Source of the DNA: Gammaproteobacteria bacterium
GTDB lineage: Bacteria > Pseudomonadota > Gammaproteobacteria > Pseudomonadales > Pseudohongiellaceae
Reading direction: 5' to 3'
Assembly: GCA_041395725.1 (NCBI GenBank)
Contig: JAWKZW010000001.1
Span: forward strand, 4,594,501-4,658,500
DNA: 64,000 bases
In this document: one piece after another, positions 23,949 to 32,647 of the stretch
How the letters are laid out: every line of letters begins with the position of its first letter
How positions within the stretch are numbered: position 1 is the first letter of the stretch
The notes under the pieces: model-generated
What the model was told of the DNA's origin: nothing
Databases searched by the model: none
What the model saw: the letters and a program-made list of their open reading frames with translations, nothing else
Made by a program: the position numbers and the translations under genes

Positions 23949-26162
23949 TTGCAGAAAGGTTTGCTTCGTTCAGTATTACTCCTTACCGCAGGCATCGGCC
24001 TGTTTATGACTTTCACCGCAGCAGCGCAGGAAGCCAGTGTCCTTCGGGGCCAGGATCTGTTTCAGTCGGAATGCTCCCGTTGCCACGTGCCAGCGGAAAT
24101 GAACGGGCGCCTGGAGGCTCGCTGGATAGGCAGGTCCGGGCAGGAATTTTACGACCAGATCCGCCAGACCATGCCGGCCGAAACACCCGGCTCTCTCGCC
24201 AATGAACAGTACCTGGATCTTACTGCCTTCCTGCTGTCCGCGGGCAACGTGGCGATACCGGCCACACTGCCAGCGGCAGAACTGGTTGCCCTGAGTATCA
24301 ATCCAGGCGCGGTAATCGCAACCGGTGGAGCAGCAGACAACTACGACTGGCACTCTTACGGCGGAAACCTGGGCTCCACCCACTACGCACCCCTGAGTCA
24401 GATCGACGCCGACAACGCGGCGCAGCTGGAAATTGCCTGGTCACTGGACCTGGGATTGTTTGGGCCCCGCGCGGAAACCCTGAGTGTCACCACGCCCCTG
24501 GTGGTTGATGGGGTAATGTACACCACGGCCGGATCAACGCGGAATGTGGTGGCCCTGGATGCTGTCACCGGCCAGCTGTTATGGCTGTGGCGCCCCGAGG
24601 AAGGCCAGCGCTTCGACCAGGCGCCCCGCAAGGGCTCAGGCAAAGGTCTCGCCTACTACGAAGCAGACGGGCAGGCCATTATTTTCACTATCACGCCGGG
24701 TTATTACCTGGTTGCGCTGGATGCAGGCAGCGGTGATCCGGTCGAAAGCTTCGGCGCCGGGGGCTACGTGGATCTGCAGCGTGGCCTGCGCCTGGGGTCG
24801 GGCCGTGAGGCCATCGACATCGGCATCTCGTTTCCACCGTTCGTCATTGACGGCGTGGTGATTGCCGGTGCCGCCCACGAAGTGGGTATGCGCCCGTCCT
24901 CTGCCAGCAACGTCAAGGGCGATATTCGCGGATTCGACGTCGGAACCGGTGAACTGCTATGGACTTTCAAGACTATTCCCGAGCCAGGCCAACCGGGCTC
25001 GGAGACCTGGCTAAGTGGCGCTGACTACACCGGTAATGCCGGCGTGTGGGCTCCCATGTCCGGCGATGCGGAACTGGGCCTGGTCTACCTGCCAGTGGAA
25101 TCCGCTACCGGCGACCGCTATGGCGGTGACCGTCACGGTGCCAATCTGTTCTCCAGTTCCACCGTAGCGCTGGACTACAAAACCGGTGAGATGAAATGGT
25201 ATTACCAGACTACCCATCACGACGTCTGGGACTGGGACACGCCCTCGGCACCGATAGTCGCCGACCTGCCGGATGGCACCCCGGCGCTGATTCAGACCCT
25301 GAAGCAGTCTCATTTGTTTGTGTTCAATCGTGAAACCGGCGAGCCGCTTTTTCCTGTCGAGGAGCGACCGGTGCCCGCCAGCGACGTGCCCGGGGAATGG
25401 AGCTCGCCGACCCAGCCTTTCCCCCTGCTGCCGGCACCCTATGATCGGCAGGGTTTCCAGGCCGATGACCTGGTGGACTTCACGCCCGGGATCAAAGACC
25501 GGGCGAAAGTCATTGCCGCCAACTACCGCTTCAGCGAACTCTACAGCCCGCCTTCTCTGTACAAGGCAGCCGACGGCAGCCTGGGTACGCTGCACCTGCC
25601 CTCCTCCACCGGCGGATCGAACTGGGAGGGCGCCCCCTATGATCCGGAAACCGGTCTGGTCTATGTGCCTTCCCGCACCGCCACCAGCGTGCTGTCGCTG
25701 GTCAGTGACCCATCCGCTTCATCAGTCCGCTATATTTACGGCGGTGACCGCACACCAAGCATTGACGGTATTCCGCTGGTCAAGCCGCCCTATGGCCGCG
25801 TAACGGCAATCGACATGGTTTCTGGCAAGCATGTCTGGCAGGTGGTCAACGGCGAAACACCGCAGAATATCGCCAACCATCCGTTGCTGGAAGGTGTCGA
25901 TCTTCCCCCTACCGGCAAACCGACCCGCTCACCGCTGCTGCTGACCCGAACCCTGCTGTTTCAGGGCGAGGGGCCCGGCGGCGACCCGGTGCTATGGGTG
26001 CGGGACAAGGCCACCGGCGAGTCACTGGCCAGAATCGAACTGCCCGGCTCTGTTACCGGTGTGCCCATGACCTACATGGTCGAAGGCCGACAATACCTGG
26101 CCATGGCCGTCAGCAACTTTCGGCAACCTGCCAGGGTTGTAGTACTGGCGCTGCCTGACTGA
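23949..26162 (+). CDS. PQQ-dependent dehydrogenase with N-terminal cytochrome c domain
   Basis: A 737-residue exported protein. TTG 23949 is preferred because AGGAGAG precedes it by about 5 bases and the product then begins with a clean signal peptide (MQKGLLRSVLLLTAGIGLFM, cut after AAA). The haem motif CSRCH lies near residue 45 in a short cytochrome domain. The eight-bladed PQQ propeller begins with GNLGSTHYAPLSQIDADNAA and includes HHDVWDWDTPSAPIV, a typical active-site blade of quinoprotein alcohol and sugar dehydrogenases. It belongs to the same broad class as the gene at 1909-3963 but is not a close copy. It oxidises a periplasmic alcohol or sugar; the substrate is not predictable. Confidence 0.88.
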   Translation: MQKGLLRSVLLLTAGIGLFMTFTAAAQEASVLRGQDLFQSECSRCHVPAEMNGRLEARWIGRSGQEFYDQIRQTMPAETPGSLANEQYLDLTAFLLSAGNVAIPATLPAAELVALSINPGAVIATGGAADNYDWHSYGGNLGSTHYAPLSQIDADNAAQLEIAWSLDLGLFGPRAETLSVTTPLVVDGVMYTTAGSTRNVVALDAVTGQLLWLWRPEEGQRFDQAPRKGSGKGLAYYEADGQAIIFTITPGYYLVALDAGSGDPVESFGAGGYVDLQRGLRLGSGREAIDIGISFPPFVIDGVVIAGAAHEVGMRPSSASNVKGDIRGFDVGTGELLWTFKTIPEPGQPGSETWLSGADYTGNAGVWAPMSGDAELGLVYLPVESATGDRYGGDRHGANLFSSSTVALDYKTGEMKWYYQTTHHDVWDWDTPSAPIVADLPDGTPALIQTLKQSHLFVFNRETGEPLFPVEERPVPASDVPGEWSSPTQPFPLLPAPYDRQGFQADDLVDFTPGIKDRAKVIAANYRFSELYSPPSLYKAADGSLGTLHLPSSTGGSNWEGAPYDPETGLVYVPSRTATSVLSLVSDPSASSVRYIYGGDRTPSIDGIPLVKPPYGRVTAIDMVSGKHVWQVVNGETPQNIANHPLLEGVDLPPTGKPTRSPLLLTRTLLFQGEGPGGDPVLWVRDKATGESLARIELPGSVTGVPMTYMVEGRQYLAMAVSNFRQPARVVVLALPD

Positions 26163-26166
26163 CGGG

Positions 26167-26236
26167 GACAGGCCGGCAGGATTTCTGCGGTTCATTCTGC
26201 TGCCGGGCTGTTCCCTCTGAACAGCCCCGGCCTGTC
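26167..26236. repeat. Nested inverted repeat after the PQQ gene
   Basis: GACAGGCCGG (26167-26176) and CCGGCCTGTC (26227-26236) are exact complements. Between them GGGCTGTT and AACAGCCC form a second hairpin at 26205-26227. The structure starts 5 bases after the stop codon, and without a T-run it may protect or end the mRNA in a Rho-dependent way. Confidence 0.5.
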
Positions 26237-26337
26237 GGTTCCAGTTACCTTACCTGCAACCCGGCGGCGAGCGCCCCTCTCCTGCTGTATCCATATTACG
26301 ACTTCACCTGCCCCTGTAGTCTGCTACACTTCCAGCC

Positions 26338-26919
26338 ATGAAAAAACGCTGCTGGTGGCCGGGCGACGATCCGGTCTACGTTGATTACCATGATCGGGAG
26401 TGGGGCGTTCCCGTCCATGACGAACGTACCTGGTTCGAGTTTGTCTGCCTGGACGGGCAGCAGGCCGGGCTCAGCTGGATTACCGTCCTCAAAAAACGGG
26501 ACAATTACCGCCGGGCCTTCCATAATTTCGACCCTCTCAAGGTGTCCCGCATGCGTGACAGCACCATTGAGAAACTGCTGTCAGACACCGGGCTGATCCG
26601 CAATCGCCTGAAACTCTATTCGATCCCGATCAATGCCAGGGCCTTTCTTCAAGTACAGGCTGAATTCGGCTCTTTCGATGACTATATCTGGCGGTTCGTA
26701 AACGGCAGGCCGCTGGATGGCAAGCGACACAAGCCCGGTGACGTGCCCGCCACGACACCGGAGAGTGATGCCATGAGCAAAGACATGAAGAAACGGGGCT
26801 TCAAGTTCTGCGGCTCTACTATCTGCTATGCGTTCATGCAGGCCGCCGGCATGGTTAATGATCACCTGCACGACTGCTACCGCTACGAAGAAATCAAACG
26901 ATTAAACAAACACCCCTGA
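26338..26919 (+). CDS. tag: DNA-3-methyladenine glycosylase I
   Basis: A 193-residue protein with the full Tag pattern: CWWPGDDPVYVDYHDREWG at the N-terminus, then LCLDG-like region, GLSWITVLKKRDNYRRAF, a GLIRNRLK segment, and near the C-terminus FKFCGSTICYAFMQAAGMVNDH with the His and following Cys (NDHLHDC) that bind zinc with the N-terminal Cys and His. It removes 3-methyladenine from alkylated DNA in base-excision repair. Length matches E. coli Tag. Monocistronic or paired with the VOC gene 25 bases downstream. Confidence 0.95.
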   Translation: MKKRCWWPGDDPVYVDYHDREWGVPVHDERTWFEFVCLDGQQAGLSWITVLKKRDNYRRAFHNFDPLKVSRMRDSTIEKLLSDTGLIRNRLKLYSIPINARAFLQVQAEFGSFDDYIWRFVNGRPLDGKRHKPGDVPATTPESDAMSKDMKKRGFKFCGSTICYAFMQAAGMVNDHLHDCYRYEEIKRLNKHP

Positions 26920-26944
26920 TCTGTAAACGACAAAGGAAACCACA

Positions 26945-27322
26945 ATGATTGGATATGTGACTCTTGGCACTAACGACATTGAAAAAGCCGCCAGGTTCTA
27001 CGATGAACTGTTAGCCGTAATCGGCGCCAAGCGCTTCATGGAGATGGACAACTTCATCGCCTGGGCTGTCGATCCGACTAAGCCGGCACTCTCTGTGACC
27101 AAACCCTTCGATGGAGATCCCGCTACCGTTGGTAATGGTGTGATGATTTCACTCGCTGCAGACAGCCCCGCCATGGTGGACAAAATATACGCCAAGGCGA
27201 TTGAACTGGGAGCCCAGGACGAAGGACCGGCTGGCCCACGCGGAGACAATTTCTACGCAGGGTATTTTCGCGATATGGACGGCAACAAGCTGAACGCCTT
27301 CTGCATGATTCAGAACGCCTAG
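26945..27322 (+). CDS. VOC (glyoxalase-fold) family protein
   Basis: A 125-residue single-module protein. MIGYVTLGTNDIEKAARFYD opens the fold and YFRDMDGNKLNAFC closes it, as in glyoxalase/bleomycin-resistance/dioxygenase (VOC) proteins; the terminal Glu metal ligand appears replaced by Asn here (GNKLNAF). Similar small VOC proteins are common beside glutathione-dependent detoxification genes, but their substrates are mostly unknown. AAAGGA lies just upstream of ATG 26945. Confidence 0.85.
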   Translation: MIGYVTLGTNDIEKAARFYDELLAVIGAKRFMEMDNFIAWAVDPTKPALSVTKPFDGDPATVGNGVMISLAADSPAMVDKIYAKAIELGAQDEGPAGPRGDNFYAGYFRDMDGNKLNAFCMIQNA

Positions 27323-27585
27323 GCAGCCAGCACAGGGTCTCGGGCTTAAGCGCCCGAGGACTGGGGAACTGCCGGAATCATTGCCGAAGCGGTGGCTGCA
27401 GCGAGAACAGGTGAAAGGCGGAGCCTATCGCTAACAGAGAGGCACTTGAGCCTGTTTTTCATTCTGTAAGGGGCAGATAATCGGTGACGGGTAGCCGCCG
27501 GTCCACCCTTGCCCCTCCTGGCCACAACTGCAGGTTCTGGTACTACCAGCAAGAAGCCGAGCCCCGGACAGGCTTGTCCCTCGCT

Positions 27586-27843
27586 CTATAGATTGCCGAT
27601 CTTGCGATCCACTTCGAAACCGCGATCGGTCACTATCTCTTCAAGTACCTGAATCCGTTGCCGGAGGCTGGCAACCTCCTGCTCCAGGGCCCGGGTGGAA
27701 CTGCTGTGCAGTTCCTTATCAAGCCGGTTGAGTTGGGCACTGGTGGCTTTCTTGTATTTGAAATATTCAGAAATCAACACGATCAGGATTATCGGCGTCA
27801 TAACCGCCATCATCACACCAAACAATTGCAATGAAGCATCCAT
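27586..27843 (-). CDS. PspB-like small membrane protein
   Basis: An 85-residue protein: one N-terminal membrane helix (about residues 5-26, VMTPIILIVLISEYF), a basic stretch (KYKKA), then a coiled coil (ALEQEVASLRQRIQVLEEIV). This is the layout of phage-shock protein B and of related single-pass proteins with C-terminal coiled coils. No pspA, pspC or pspF is seen nearby, so a true Psp role is doubtful. The start ATG 27843 is supported by GAGGAG upstream on the minus strand. Confidence 0.55.
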   Translation of the reverse strand: MDASLQLFGVMMAVMTPIILIVLISEYFKYKKATSAQLNRLDKELHSSSTRALEQEVASLRQRIQVLEEIVTDRGFEVDRKIGNL

Positions 27844-27909
27844 AGACTGACTCCTCTTAACAGGCCCTGAGCCTGAATTTCGGTGGCATTGAAACTCGGC
27901 CGGGAATCC

Positions 27910-27996
27910 CTAAAGCGCCCGCACCGGTCGAAACACGCTGCCCAGCAGCAGCCAGAAGATAGAGACAAAAACACTGATGAATTCAAATTCAGACAT
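27910..27996 (-). CDS. Possible 28-residue membrane peptide
   Basis: ATG 27996 opens a 28-codon frame whose product (MSEFEFISVFVSIFWLLLGS, then VFRPVRAL) is one hydrophobic helix with a basic tail, 66 bases before the PspB-like gene on the same strand. No strong ribosome site is seen. It may be chance. Confidence 0.25.
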   Translation of the reverse strand: MSEFEFISVFVSIFWLLLGSVFRPVRAL

Positions 27997-28215
27997 GAGC
28001 ACAAGAAACCTGGCAGTAGCTGGTGAGTGTTAAACGATTCTGATAGTTCTTTTTATACAGGAGCAACTTTTTCAATTTCCCCTGCTTACCTGCTTTCTCA
28101 GTTGCCTGCTTGGTAGCTTACTTGCTTTCTTTCTATTTATGAAACCTCGCTTCCCGTTTCCCGTTTTCCTGCCATCTGGCTATCTCGCTCAGGCAGATTA
28201 GCTCTGCCCCATCGA

Positions 28216-28695
28216 TCAGTCCTCTTCATTCAGCGCGCTGAATGCCGCCTGGCCCAGTTCTTCGGCTTTCTGTTCATACACTACCTGGTGCAGTATATCC
28301 GCGATCACTCTCTGGAAACTGTCGGAATGGAGATAGGCCGCCACATTGCCGTCGGCAGGATCGAGAGCGATCTTACGCAATTCAAGCAGATGATCCTCGG
28401 TAATCAGGATAACCGGTGTTGGCCTGCGAATCGGGTAGCGCCGTTCCGCTGCGCGCAGTTTGAAAAGAAACTGGTCCCGGCGTTTCTTGTGGTTATTCCA
28501 ACCGGTTATGATGCAGGACAGCCTGTTGGTCAATAAGCCAAAGCCGCGATTGTACTGACGAACCACGTCAAACGCGTTCGCCTCGTTGTAGGTGTTGACG
28601 GTGGTATACAGTCCGGTGGCACCAATTGTTGCGGCAATATCGTCCACCAGGGCATTATTCAGATCGTATATCAATATGACCGGTTTGAAACTCAT
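28216..28695 (-). CDS. Degenerate receiver-like protein, unknown function
   Basis: A 159-residue protein. PVILIYDLNNALVDDIAATI at the N-terminus and TPVILITEDHLLELRKIALD further on resemble strands 1 and 4 of response-regulator receiver domains. However the phosphoacceptor strand reads LSCIITGWNN with no Asp, and the conserved Lys is replaced (AAYLHSDSFQRVI). It would therefore be a pseudo-receiver that works by protein contact rather than phosphorylation. No output domain is present. It is convergent with nothing; the nitroreductase lies 39 bases upstream on the same strand. Confidence 0.55.
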   Translation of the reverse strand: MSFKPVILIYDLNNALVDDIAATIGATGLYTTVNTYNEANAFDVVRQYNRGFGLLTNRLSCIITGWNNHKKRRDQFLFKLRAAERRYPIRRPTPVILITEDHLLELRKIALDPADGNVAAYLHSDSFQRVIADILHQVVYEQKAEELGQAAFSALNEED

Positions 28696-28734
28696 CGGCA
28701 GGTCTACCTTCTTTGTTCTCTGTTTTTTGACTGA

Positions 28735-29439
28735 TTATGACCTGAATACCACGTTCGCGCTAACCGGGTCACGTGCAGTGACCGTGCGATTGGCCGGCAC
28801 ATCGGGATCTTCGTAGCCAAAGGCCAGTCCAAACAGAATCCCGGTACCGTCCGGAATATCGAATGCGTCCCGCACCAGATCCGGGTAGTTTCGCATAGTA
28901 CCCATGGGACAGCTGTGCAGACCGAATGCCACCATTGTCAGCATCAGCGTCTGAGCCCACATACCCACATCGATCGCGACAGTAGTGCCAAATGACAGGT
29001 CCATGCCGATAAACGCCATACAGGGAGCGTCAAAAAATTCAAAGTTGCGCAGCACGGCGCGTTGCCTGCCCTCCCGATCCCCGCGCTCGATACCCATCTC
29101 CGTATACAGGGCCACAGCGCATTCCACCTGGCGCTTACGGTACTCGTTTTCAAAATCACCCCGATAGGGATAATCCGGGTTCGGCGGAATGCCTTCGCGG
29201 GTTAACCGTACCATCTCCGCACTGAGCTTCTTTTTCAGCTCCCCGCTGGCCACATAGGCTTTCCATGGTTGCACATTACAGTTCGACGGCGCCTGCTGGG
29301 CAATCTCAAAAATCCGCTCCAGGGTTTCCTGTGGTACTTCCTTATCCAGATACCCTCTCACCGAGCGACGTCCGTAGATTGCCTCAACAAGACTCATGCC
29401 CGGATCAGTAGCAACGATTTTTCCGTGGTCCTGCAACAT
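28735..29439 (-). CDS. Nitroreductase family FMN enzyme
   Basis: A 234-residue protein from ATG 29439, which has GGAGGTACC immediately upstream (the frame extends to 29481 without a good site). IYGRRSVRGYLDKEVPQETL and APSNCNVQPWKAYV are the FMN-binding N-terminal motifs of NfsB/NfnB-like nitroreductases. GMWAQTLMLTMVAFGLHSCPMG and GILFGLAFGYED complete the fold. It reduces nitro compounds or quinones with NAD(P)H; the physiological substrate is unknown. It may form one transcript with the pseudo-receiver gene. Confidence 0.9.
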   Translation of the reverse strand: MLQDHGKIVATDPGMSLVEAIYGRRSVRGYLDKEVPQETLERIFEIAQQAPSNCNVQPWKAYVASGELKKKLSAEMVRLTREGIPPNPDYPYRGDFENEYRKRQVECAVALYTEMGIERGDREGRQRAVLRNFEFFDAPCMAFIGMDLSFGTTVAIDVGMWAQTLMLTMVAFGLHSCPMGTMRNYPDLVRDAFDIPDGTGILFGLAFGYEDPDVPANRTVTARDPVSANVVFRS

Positions 29440-29619
29440 TGGTACCTCCAAAACTGGTTTTCTGAATCTGAGCGGAAGCACAGCGTACTACTACAGTATG
29501 TACAGTACGCGAGCATTACCCGCGGAAATTCAACGGTGAGCCCGCAAGCTCAGCGCACTGTAATACCTGAGTGTTCCTCGAGAAAAAAAATCAACGACGA
29601 GCTGCAGGCGCAGCAGCTC

Positions 29620-30345
29620 TTAACTCAGAATTCGGCCACCATCAACATCTACAGTTGTCCCGGTAACAAAGCCATTCTGCATAACAAACAGAATCCCCTC
29701 TGCCACCTCTTCCGAAGTACCAGGCCGCTTAATGAGGTGACTGGCCGTCATGGCATTGAGCTTGTCCTGTTTCTCCTCTCCCATCCAGTCGAACATCGCC
29801 GTGGCTATGGTGCCGGGAGAAACGATATTCACCCGCACCGGCGCCATTTCCACTGCCAGGCAGCGGGCCAGGTTTTCCACCGAGGCGCCGACACAACTCA
29901 GGGCCGACTGGGCGGGCCTGATTTTCCGTGCCGGGGAGCCGCTGACCAGCGTTATAGACGCGTCTGCCGCCAGGTACGGCGCACCGGTTCTGACCACCTT
30001 GGTGTAGCCCCATAACTTGTCATAGGCTGCCTTGAACTGCTCTTCGGTCTGTTCCAGAAACGGCTTGAGCGTTCGCTCGCCGCCGATAGCTGCCGAGACC
30101 AGGTGATCGATACTGCCCACCTCTTTGAACAGAGCCTCCAGGGCCGCCGTGTCATGGGTGTCCGCCTGAACCACCTTGAAACGGCCGTCGGCCACGGCAC
30201 GCGCCTTTTCCAGATTGGCCGCCGTACGGCCCGCCGCCCAGACATTTGCGCCTGCTTCACTCGCCGCTACTGCGGCCGCCAGGCCGATGCCCGCCGTGCC
30301 ACCTATAATGACAACGTTTTTACCTGCCAGCTTGTTTGTACTCAT
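29620..30345 (-). CDS. Short-chain dehydrogenase/reductase lacking the catalytic Tyr-Lys
   Basis: A 241-residue Rossmann protein. GGTAGIGLAAAVAASEAG is the nucleotide-binding loop (TGxxxGxG class with Gly for Thr), VSAAIGGE stands where NAG is usual, and VRVNIVSPGTI and TGTTVDVDGGRIL are the usual C-terminal motifs. Where most members have YxxxK, this protein reads ALSCVGASVENLARCLAVEM, so both the Tyr and the Lys are absent. A known divergent SDR group shares this feature. It may bind NAD(P) without standard oxidoreductase chemistry, or use other residues. The ATG at 30345 is clear. Confidence 0.85.
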   Translation of the reverse strand: MSTNKLAGKNVVIIGGTAGIGLAAAVAASEAGANVWAAGRTAANLEKARAVADGRFKVVQADTHDTAALEALFKEVGSIDHLVSAAIGGERTLKPFLEQTEEQFKAAYDKLWGYTKVVRTGAPYLAADASITLVSGSPARKIRPAQSALSCVGASVENLARCLAVEMAPVRVNIVSPGTIATAMFDWMGEEKQDKLNAMTASHLIKRPGTSEEVAEGILFVMQNGFVTGTTVDVDGGRILS

Positions 30346-30467
30346 CTACAACTTCCCCTTCAACATAATTTGTACTTATTTAGTAATTGGTTTCCCGGAG
30401 CCTCTACCGCCGCATGCTCTACCTTGTGCTGCTGCCTCAACGCTGCACCGTCCGCCCGGCCCCGGCA

Positions 30468-31871
30468 TCAGAATATCCGGCCCGGGCTCAGAATTCCTTT
30501 TGGATCCAGGCTTTGCTTGAGGATCCGCATCAGGGCAATTTCTTCTTCGCTGCGGCTGAAACCAAGAAATGGTTTCTTCATCATGCCAATGCCATGTTCG
30601 GCCGAGATCGACCCCTGTAACTCCTGAACCAGCCCGTAGATAACCTCATCAATCTGTCGGTGGGCCTGGCGTGTGTCAGGCCCCACGTTGACGACGATAT
30701 GCACATTACCGTCGCCTACGTGACCGAACAGGCCGACCACTGTTGCCGGCCACTGGTCAGTGAGCCTGCGAGCAACCTCGTCACCAAAATACCCCATGTC
30801 ACCCACATTCAGGCTGACATCGTAGGCATGCATGAACCCCGCGCCTGTTATCACTTCGGCGGCTGCATCCCTCACCCGCCAGATACCCTCGATCTGTTTT
30901 TCTGTATCGGCAATCACGCAGTCTGCCACCAGCCCGCTCTCCAGCGCCTGATTCAGGGTGCTGACGAACAACTCACGATCCCGGGCCGGCTCCGATCCCA
31001 TGGCCTCCACCAGCACATAAAAACCGTATTGTGGCTGGAGGGGTAACTGCACCTCCGGCAGGTGCGTGGCAATCAGCTGGTAGGTATTGTCCCAGAGTAC
31101 TTCGAAGGCTGTCAGATCACCCGCCAGGTGCTGCTGACAGTACAGCAGCAGTTCCGCCACCTGGTCAAAGGAAGCGGCGCCACACAGTGCCACTGTCTGG
31201 CTTCTGGGTTTCGGCTGCAGCTTCAACACCGCGCGGGTGATCACACCGAGTGTCCCTTCACTGCCGATGAACAGTTGATTGAGGTCGTAACCGCTGTTGT
31301 TCTTGCGCAGCTTGTTCAGCCCGTTGACAACGGTGCCGTCGGCCAGAACCGCCTCGACACCAAGAGTAAGCGCTCTGGCCATGCCGTAGCGAATAACCCG
31401 GTTGCCGCCGGCATTGGTGGACAGGTTGCCGCCGATGGTACAGCTGCCACGGGCCCCTAGATCCAGGGGAAATAACAGCCCCTGGGACTCGGCTCGTTCC
31501 TGAATGGTCTGCAACTCGACACCGGCTTCCACCGTCATGGTGCTGGTGAAGCGATCGATCTCCTCGATTCTTTTCATTCGCTCCAGGCTCAATGCCAGCT
31601 CGCCTTCCAGAGGCGCGGCCGCGGATACCAGGCCGGTCAGGCCGCCCTGGGGGGCCACTGGCTGGCCCCACTCATGGCAGGCCTTGAGCAGCTCCGAAAC
31701 CTCCCGGGTACTGGCTGGTCGTAACAGCATTGCCGGCCGGATCGCGCGACTGCCCATCCAGTCGCGGTAATTGCGCGGCTGAATCGCATCGCCGGTCAGG
31801 AAACCAGCCGGGCCAAGAATGGACTGCAGCCTGGCTTTCAGCTCGCTGCTCAAATACGTTGTGACAGTCAT
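30468..31871 (-). CDS. FAD-linked D-2-hydroxyacid dehydrogenase (GlcD/D2HGDH type)
   Basis: A 467-residue flavoprotein. The N-terminal FAD_binding_4 domain contains PQGGLTGLVSAA, GARGSCTIGGNLSTNAGG and FIGSEGTLGVITRAVLKLQP. The C-terminal FAD-oxidase domain has GLFGHVGDGNVHI, the metal-binding His motif, and ends SAEHGIGMMKKPFL, DPKGILSPGRIF. This is the pattern of D-2-hydroxyglutarate, D-lactate and glycolate dehydrogenases that feed electrons to the quinone pool or ETF. No GlcE/GlcF subunits adjoin it, so a D2HGDH- or Dld-like single-subunit enzyme is more likely. Confidence 0.9.
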   Translation of the reverse strand: MTVTTYLSSELKARLQSILGPAGFLTGDAIQPRNYRDWMGSRAIRPAMLLRPASTREVSELLKACHEWGQPVAPQGGLTGLVSAAAPLEGELALSLERMKRIEEIDRFTSTMTVEAGVELQTIQERAESQGLLFPLDLGARGSCTIGGNLSTNAGGNRVIRYGMARALTLGVEAVLADGTVVNGLNKLRKNNSGYDLNQLFIGSEGTLGVITRAVLKLQPKPRSQTVALCGAASFDQVAELLLYCQQHLAGDLTAFEVLWDNTYQLIATHLPEVQLPLQPQYGFYVLVEAMGSEPARDRELFVSTLNQALESGLVADCVIADTEKQIEGIWRVRDAAAEVITGAGFMHAYDVSLNVGDMGYFGDEVARRLTDQWPATVVGLFGHVGDGNVHIVVNVGPDTRQAHRQIDEVIYGLVQELQGSISAEHGIGMMKKPFLGFSRSEEEIALMRILKQSLDPKGILSPGRIF

Positions 31872-32166
31872 CGGTGTTATTTTTTACCTTCGACAATGGC
31901 GCAGCAATACCCACCCGGCCAGGGATTTCCGAACGGCAATAGACCGCGCGGCTGCCCCGGGATGGTAGCACACTTGTTGAAACTGGAAGACCCTTGCACC
32001 CCGGTACTCCCCGCCAGATCCGGCTTTCAACACCTGCTCACCAGATGCCGCCGTCATGACCTGACCGCGCTTTACGCAGGAATTTTCTGTTTGCACGCTC
32101 AGCTGAGGTAGAATGTAAACCGCAAGACGCGCTACGCGTAATCAATTTCTGACCGGGGATACCGCC

Positions 32167-32478
32167 ATGAAAACAACCAGTTTCCTGATTCTAAGTCTGT
32201 TCCTGCTCTCTTCCTGCACCTGGGTCAGGGTGACCCCGGAAGGCGAATCCGTGCGACTGCTGAGTCAAAGTCAGGCCACTAACTGCTCCCGACTGGGCTC
32301 CACCACCTCCACCACTTCAAGCCGCCTGCTGTTTATTCCACGCGGAAGCGAGAAGGTACAGGCTGAACTGGTGGACCTGGCCCGCAACGAGGCCGGCCTG
32401 ATGGGCGGCAACGCCATCGTCGCCGAATCCACAGTAATAAACGGCCGCCAGCAGTTCATCGTGTATCGCTGCCCTTAG
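32167..32478 (+). CDS. DUF4156 family lipoprotein
   Basis: A 103-residue lipoprotein. Signal peptide with lipobox LLSSC (Cys near residue 17), then CTWVRVTPEGESVRLLSQSQ and a C-terminal half with ELVDLARNEAGLMGGNAIVA, which is the conserved block of DUF4156. GGGGATACCGCC precedes ATG 32167. Such proteins are small periplasmic or outer-membrane lipoproteins of unknown role. It stands alone between two minus-strand genes. Confidence 0.82.
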   Translation: MKTTSFLILSLFLLSSCTWVRVTPEGESVRLLSQSQATNCSRLGSTTSTTSSRLLFIPRGSEKVQAELVDLARNEAGLMGGNAIVAESTVINGRQQFIVYRCP

Positions 32479-32647
32479 GAGACCTCTGATTCATCAGGGA
32501 GTATCCGCTGCTGAAGCTGAGGAACTTTATCGCGGTCGAGAATGCGGGCCAATGCAGGTGAGAGCCGGAATTGACCGGCAGTAACTGCCTTCACTGGCCT
32601 GTTCTGTCCTGCAACAGCGATCGCGCAGATAACGACCGGACGGCCCA

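Noticed and set aside
28060..28200. Pyrimidine-rich tract with short CTTGCTT/CCCGTTTCC repetitions
   Set aside because: Repeats are too short and irregular to support a defined element.
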